DNA of 64,000 bases from Deltaproteobacteria bacterium. Its GTDB lineage: Bacteria; Desulfobacterota; Desulfobulbia; Desulfobulbales; JAJRZW01. The DNA is taken from positions 70,899 to 134,898 of the forward strand of contig JAJRZW010000016.1 in NCBI GenBank assembly GCA_024275015.1, in the 5' to 3' direction. Shown piece by piece: positions 60,117-64,000 of this stretch (the first letter of the stretch is position 1; each line of letters opens with the position of its first letter). The notes under the pieces were generated by a model. It saw only the letters and a list, made by a program, of their open reading frames with translations. It did not search any database and had not been told where the DNA came from. The position numbers and the translations under genes are program-made.

Positions 60117-62541
60117 AAACCCCGTCAGCCCCAGCCGATTCCTCTTATTACAACTGCCTATCGCGGCCGGGGCCGGGGCCTTTTTTACCATCCGTTTCGG
60201 CCTCAATATCCCCCTGTGGTTATTGCCTGCCGTTTTCCTCCCGGCAGCGATCCTCGGCCTGTTTGAGCGCAGCCGGTCTCTGGCCCTGCTCCTTGTCCCC
60301 CTTTGTTCTTTCATCACCGCGGCCCAGCGGGCAACCCATCTGTCGCCCCCATCCGACTCCACCAACATCGCCAATCGGATAAAAATCACAACCGAGGCCG
60401 GGATAACCGGCATCGTGCGGGAAATGGTCGTCCACGACCGCGAAAGGGCGGTGGTGGTTATCGACTGCGAGAGGATTATCCTCAAAAAAGGCCGCGACGA
60501 GGCCTGCCGGGGGCGACTCCGACTGACCCTCTGGGGAAAAATATCCGAGGACATAACCCCCGGCGACCGAATCATGGCCCGGGCGAGACTGCGACCGGCA
60601 GACACCATCATGACCCCGGGGGTGGTGGATTTCCGGACCCGCCTTGCCGCCCGGGGAATCTGGACCACCGGCACTGTCCGCAAAGGCCTGCTGATCAAAC
60701 TATCCGATCCCGGCCATAGCCGCTCCCCGGTCATCATGATCACCCGCGCCCGACAGAAACTTGCCGCAACGATAAACGCCGCCGTCTCCGACCAGACCAC
60801 AGCGGCCATATACCGGGCCCTGCTAATCGGCGACAACAGCGGCATAAGCCCGAAGACAAGAAAAACATTCACCCATACCGGCACCATCCATCTCCTGGCC
60901 ATATCCGGAATGCATATCGGCATCATCTTCCTCGGCCTGACCCTGTTATTACGGGGTCTCATGCTTTCCCGCCCGGTCATGCTTCTACGCTTTGACTCCT
61001 GGAAGATCGCGGCCCTTGGCGCCATGCCGATCGTCTTTATCTATGCCCTCCTTGCCGGACTCAAGCCCCCGGTCTTCCGGGCCGCGATAATGATTGCCGT
61101 CCTTATATACGCCCTGAGTTCCGACCGACGCCACCATATTCTCGCCGCCATTGGTCTGGCGGCGACCGTTATTATTCTCACCTTCCCGGCCAGTATCATG
61201 TCGGCATCGTTCCAATTGTCGTTCGCGGCGGTCACCGCGATCATCATCAGCTGGCAACGACTATCGCCATGGCTTGAACGGCTTGCACCCGTAAACCGCG
61301 TGAGCCGATTCATCATCAGCGCCGCCCTGGCCGGAATCGCGGCCCAGGCCGGGACCCTGCCCTTCTCCCTCTACCACTTCAACATGATTTCCCCTCTGGG
61401 GGTACCGGTAACCATTGCCCTTATTCCGCTCCTGTGCTTATGGGCTCTGCCCCTGGGGCTTACAGCCCTCGCCCTTGGCCCCATTCTCCCGACCACGGCC
61501 GCGACTATTTTGAAAACCGGATCCCTGGGGATCAAAATCGCGACCACAATCACCACCGCTCTGGCCGCCAATCCCAACGCCGTCCTCTTTGCCCCGACCC
61601 CGCCACTGTTTCTGATCGCCGCCTATATCGCCGCCTTTATCCTCATATTTGCCTACCTGAAGAAACCGGCGCCGTTCCTGATCGCCATGATTCTGCTGCC
61701 GTTTATCTTTATCGCGGTCAACAGCCTGACCCCGGTACTGACAAGAGATATAAACCCTGACCCCAGGACCGTCTTCCTTGATATCGGTCCCGGCAGTGCC
61801 ACAATTATCTTTACCCCGGGAGGCAAAACCTGGATTGTGGACGGAGGCGGAATGAAATCAAAAAAATTTGATCCCGGGGCCATGATCATCGCCCCATTTC
61901 TCTTCCGCCAGGGGATCAGCCGCCTTGACGGGGTGGTGATCACTCACCCCCATGCCGATCACTATAACGGCCTGGGCACGGTCATGGCCATCTTCAAACC
62001 GCAGAGCCTGTGGATAAACGGCCGCCGGGGAGATCAGAACTACCGGAGACTGATCGCCCGGGCTGAAAAAAACGGGGTCAGGATAAAGAAAGCCCATGCC
62101 GGGGAAATAATATTCCGGGAAAAAGATGCCCGACTTGAATGCCTCAAGGATGGTGACAGCGGCAGGGACACCAACAGCGCGAGCCTGGTATTACTCTACC
62201 GCAGGGACGGCAGAAACATGCTGCTGCCGGGAGATATCCCCCCGCCGATACAGGCGCGGCTGGCGAACAATAATATCCTGCCTCGATGCGACATAATCCT
62301 TGCACCCCACCACGGCAGTCCGGCCTATTTTAACGCCGCATTTTTCACCGCCACGGCAGCAAAAACAGTAGTGATATCAAAGGGATCAAACAATACAATT
62401 GCCCCCGGCTGGTATACCGGGGGATGGAAAAAAGGGGGGAACCTCTGGATAACCTCCGACCATGGTACCGTTGAGACGAGGATGTCCGCGGCCGGAATCA
62501 GGGTCAGGCTGCCGTATGGAAACAGGTTCAGACCTCGGTGA
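60109..62541 (+). CDS. comEC: ComEC/Rec2-family DNA uptake channel protein
   Basis: An 810-aa membrane protein. N-terminal helices and a DUF4131-type OB region (about 1-190) precede the competence domain: GDNSGISPKTRKTFTHTGTIHLLAISGMHIGII with about eight helices to residue 500, then a metallo-beta-lactamase-like domain (ARTVFLDIGPGS..., THPHADHYNGL, HHGSPAYF). ComEC moves single-stranded DNA across the inner membrane. The TTG start overlaps the rpoD stop, so comEC is coupled to the sigma gene. The stop overlaps the 3' end of pilT on the other strand. With a pilin-like protein and pilT this gives three of the parts needed for natural transformation. Confidence 0.93.
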   Translation: MTENPVSPSRFLLLQLPIAAGAGAFFTIRFGLNIPLWLLPAVFLPAAILGLFERSRSLALLLVPLCSFITAAQRATHLSPPSDSTNIANRIKITTEAGITGIVREMVVHDRERAVVVIDCERIILKKGRDEACRGRLRLTLWGKISEDITPGDRIMARARLRPADTIMTPGVVDFRTRLAARGIWTTGTVRKGLLIKLSDPGHSRSPVIMITRARQKLAATINAAVSDQTTAAIYRALLIGDNSGISPKTRKTFTHTGTIHLLAISGMHIGIIFLGLTLLLRGLMLSRPVMLLRFDSWKIAALGAMPIVFIYALLAGLKPPVFRAAIMIAVLIYALSSDRRHHILAAIGLAATVIILTFPASIMSASFQLSFAAVTAIIISWQRLSPWLERLAPVNRVSRFIISAALAGIAAQAGTLPFSLYHFNMISPLGVPVTIALIPLLCLWALPLGLTALALGPILPTTAATILKTGSLGIKIATTITTALAANPNAVLFAPTPPLFLIAAYIAAFILIFAYLKKPAPFLIAMILLPFIFIAVNSLTPVLTRDINPDPRTVFLDIGPGSATIIFTPGGKTWIVDGGGMKSKKFDPGAMIIAPFLFRQGISRLDGVVITHPHADHYNGLGTVMAIFKPQSLWINGRRGDQNYRRLIARAEKNGVRIKKAHAGEIIFREKDARLECLKDGDSGRDTNSASLVLLYRRDGRNMLLPGDIPPPIQARLANNNILPRCDIILAPHHGSPAYFNAAFFTATAAKTVVISKGSNNTIAPGWYTGGWKKGGNLWITSDHGTVETRMSAAGIRVRLPYGNRFRPR

Positions 62542-63610
62542 AATCGGCCGGGGGCCTACGCAGGAAAGAGACGAATTTACTCTTGTCAATGGCGTTGGTA
62601 TAGGCGTCCTCAGGGGTAATCCAGCGTTTATGCAACATCTCCATGATCGCGTCGTCCATGGTCTGCATCCCGTACTTCTTACCGGTCTGCATAACCGAAG
62701 AGAGCTGGTAACTCTTGCCTTCACGGACAAGATTCCGTACCGCCGGAGTACAGATAAGGATCTCAAGAGCCGGGGCCCGCCCCTTGATATCAACCCTTTT
62801 CATCAGAGTCTGGGAAATCACCGCCCGCAGTGAATCAGCCAGGGTCGAACGGACCTGAGACTGCTGATTGGCGGGGAATATCTCAATGATCCGGTCCACG
62901 GTTTTGGAGGCATTGAGAGTATGCAGGGTGGCAAAAACCAGATGGCCGGTCATCGCCGCCTCCATGGCCAGGGACACGGTTTCGAGATCACGCATCTCGC
63001 CGACGAGGATAATATCCGGATCCTCACGAAGGGCGCCACGAAGAGCGGCTGAAAAACTCTTGGTATGGGTGCCGACCTCACGGTGATTGATAACGCAATT
63101 CTTGCTCTGATGCACGAACTCGATGGGATCTTCAATGGTAATGATATGATCCTTGCGAATCTTATTGGCCTCGTCAATAATCGCCGCCAGGGTAGTCGAC
63201 TTACCGCTGCCGGTGGGGCCGGTGACCAGCACCAGTCCCTTGGGGAGGCTCGCGAGTTTGGAAATAACCTTGGGCAGGCCGAGATCGTGACAACTCATGA
63301 TCACGCTGGGAATCTCGCGGAAGACTGAGCCGACCCCGTATTTCTGCTGAAAAAGATTGCCGCGGTAACGGGCCAGGCCCGGGATCTCATAACCGAAATC
63401 AACATCGCCGGTCTCTTCAAAACTCTTGATCTTGTCCTCGGAAATGATCTCATAGAGCATTTTTTTGAGATCACTGTTTTCCATGACATTAAACTTGACC
63501 CGTTCCATATCACCATGGATACGGAGCAGGGGCTGCTGGCCGGCGACCATATGGAGGTCGCTCGCCCCCTGTTCATTCATTAGTTTAAAGAAGGCGTCTA
63601 TCTGGGCCAT
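62528..63610 (-). CDS. pilT: Type IV pilus retraction ATPase PilT/PilU
   Basis: A hexameric ATPase of 360 aa that retracts type IV pili. FFKLMNEQGASDLHMVAGQ is the PilT N-terminal domain; the ATPase core has GPTGSGKSTTLAAIID (Walker A, near residue 130), the Asp-box DPIEFVHQS, Walker B DPDIILVGEMRD and the His-box TGHLVFATLHT. The C-terminal part is that of PilT/PilU. It converges with comEC and overlaps it by 14 bases. Retraction is needed for twitching and for pulling DNA during transformation. Confidence 0.96.
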   Translation of the reverse strand: MAQIDAFFKLMNEQGASDLHMVAGQQPLLRIHGDMERVKFNVMENSDLKKMLYEIISEDKIKSFEETGDVDFGYEIPGLARYRGNLFQQKYGVGSVFREIPSVIMSCHDLGLPKVISKLASLPKGLVLVTGPTGSGKSTTLAAIIDEANKIRKDHIITIEDPIEFVHQSKNCVINHREVGTHTKSFSAALRGALREDPDIILVGEMRDLETVSLAMEAAMTGHLVFATLHTLNASKTVDRIIEIFPANQQSQVRSTLADSLRAVISQTLMKRVDIKGRAPALEILICTPAVRNLVREGKSYQLSSVMQTGKKYGMQTMDDAIMEMLHKRWITPEDAYTNAIDKSKFVSFLRRPPADFTEV

Positions 63611-63657
63611 TATTCCCCTCCCAAGGAATTTTTATTCAAAGCGCAAACACCCCATAA
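63611..63657. other. Short leader of pilT
   Basis: ggaattttt and cccaaggaatttttattc contain the ribosome-site region of pilT on the minus strand. Nothing else is seen. Confidence 0.4.
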
Positions 63658-63808
63658 CAGTCCGTCGAAAAACAGACTGGTCGCGGTGCATGGACGCACC
63701 GCCGATTTTATTGGGTTTTAAAAATCCAATAAAATCGAGAAGTTGGCCGGAACTTGTTTTGGCCAACCGGGTGTTGAAAAAGCCAGGACGGCTTTTTCAA
63801 CACTCTGA
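63658..63808 (+). repeat. Multi-hairpin repeat family A, full copy
   Basis: cagtccgtcgaaaaacagac tg, cggtgcatggacgcaccg, gattttattgggttttaaaa with aatccaataaaatc, gttggccggaacttgttttg with gccaac, and aaagccaggacggcttt. Compared with the 46850 copy, hairpin 3 has ATTGG/CCAAT in place of CACCGG/CCGGTG: both arms changed together. Confidence 0.9.
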
Positions 63809-63826
63809 TGAGTGTATATCAAACTT

Positions 63827-63933
63827 GTTGGCCTCGCAATAAATCAAAACCTGCGGTTAGATCCGCTTCCCTGACTCGAACGGGAGCGAAATCTCTGGCC
63901 CCTGTGATGATTCTTAGCGGGATATTCAAATTC
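63827..63933. repeat. Palindromic repeat family D, left end
   Basis: gttggcctcgcaataaatca aaacctgcggt...ccgcttccctgactcgaacg. Only the left part and a diverged middle are present; the right end with ttgttacga is absent. Confidence 0.6.
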
Positions 63934-64000
63934 ATGTCAAAGAAAAACATCAATAATTTACCTCAGGATTGTGGTATGGTATGCCATGGCTCGGATTTCC
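63934..64000 (+). CDS. Possible 5' end of a gene cut by the window
   Basis: ATG 63934 opens a frame, MSKKNINNLPQDCGMVCHG, that is open to the window edge. The ribosome site is weak (GCGGGA about 13 bases upstream). Twenty-two codons are too few to judge; it is listed only so that it can be checked with the next segment. Confidence 0.25.
   Translation, partial: MSKKNINNLPQDCGMVCHGSDF

Noticed and set aside
63465-63842. Plus-strand ORF of 125 aa
   Set aside because: Composed of pilT antisense and repeat family A sequence.

Overview
The window reads as a chromosomal segment of a Gram-negative, Sec-using anaerobe, most likely a Desulfobacterota member (Desulfobulbia or Desulfuromonadia grade). 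The reasons are a selB gene plus a LysR protein of the selenium-associated type, an NtrY/NtrX pair preceded by a DUF4390 protein, several periplasmic or lipoprotein cytochrome-like proteins with CxxCH motifs, cysteine-rich PAS kinases, and type IV pilus genes. This is inferred from gene content only; no 16S gene is present.

Layout. 1-10.7 kb is a plus-strand surface-glycan cluster: a truncated GT-C-like membrane protein, GT2, DUF354, an AsnB-type amidotransferase, an unrecognised 397-aa protein, two methyltransferases, a B12-dependent radical SAM enzyme, a UPF0104 flippase-like protein and a hexapeptide acetyltransferase. A lone iron-type alcohol dehydrogenase follows on minus. 12.3-19.9 kb holds the most interesting locus: a secreted beta-propeller with a C-terminal haem motif, then an FtsX/MacB-type permease, ATPase and second permease, a lipoprotein paralogue of the propeller, a TlpA-like thioredoxin and a short SPFH-like protein. 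The permease-ATPase-permease-thioredoxin core resembles the iron-uptake p19 locus described in Campylobacter jejuni, with haem-tagged propellers where the FTR1/P19/DUF2318 genes would be. 20-29.6 kb has a pilin-like protein, a selenium-type LysR regulator, two small proteins, aspartate aminotransferase, truA, argC, rpsI-rplM, tRNA-Gly, a damaged hisB, a TtcA-like enzyme and a DUF89 remnant. 29.7-42.1 kb is a long minus-strand run: Mrp ATPase, MBL hydrolase, selB, hflX, DUF4390, NtrY-like kinase, NtrC-type regulator, a ClpX-like ATPase and hemB. 42.4-51.7 kb contains a diguanylate cyclase, a WD40-Sel1 protein, a CsgG/FlgT-like pair, a lipoprotein, a diheme mini-lipoprotein, a DUF1841-like protein and a DUF2914 protein. 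51.8-63.6 kb holds two sensor kinases, tRNA-Glu, a flavoprotein, malQ, rpoD, comEC and pilT.

Almost every gap longer than 300 bp is filled by dispersed palindromic repeats. The main family is a chain of up to five hairpins; some copies sit inside a longer element with GATG...CGTAACAA terminal inverted repeats and apparent 6-bp target duplications. Stems covary between copies while the loops are conserved. No transposase is present in the window, so these look like non-autonomous elements. A separate 111-nt hairpin near 12.1 kb has only wobble-compatible differences between its arms when read as plus-strand RNA.

All calls are from reading the sequence and the supplied ORF track; no database search was run.
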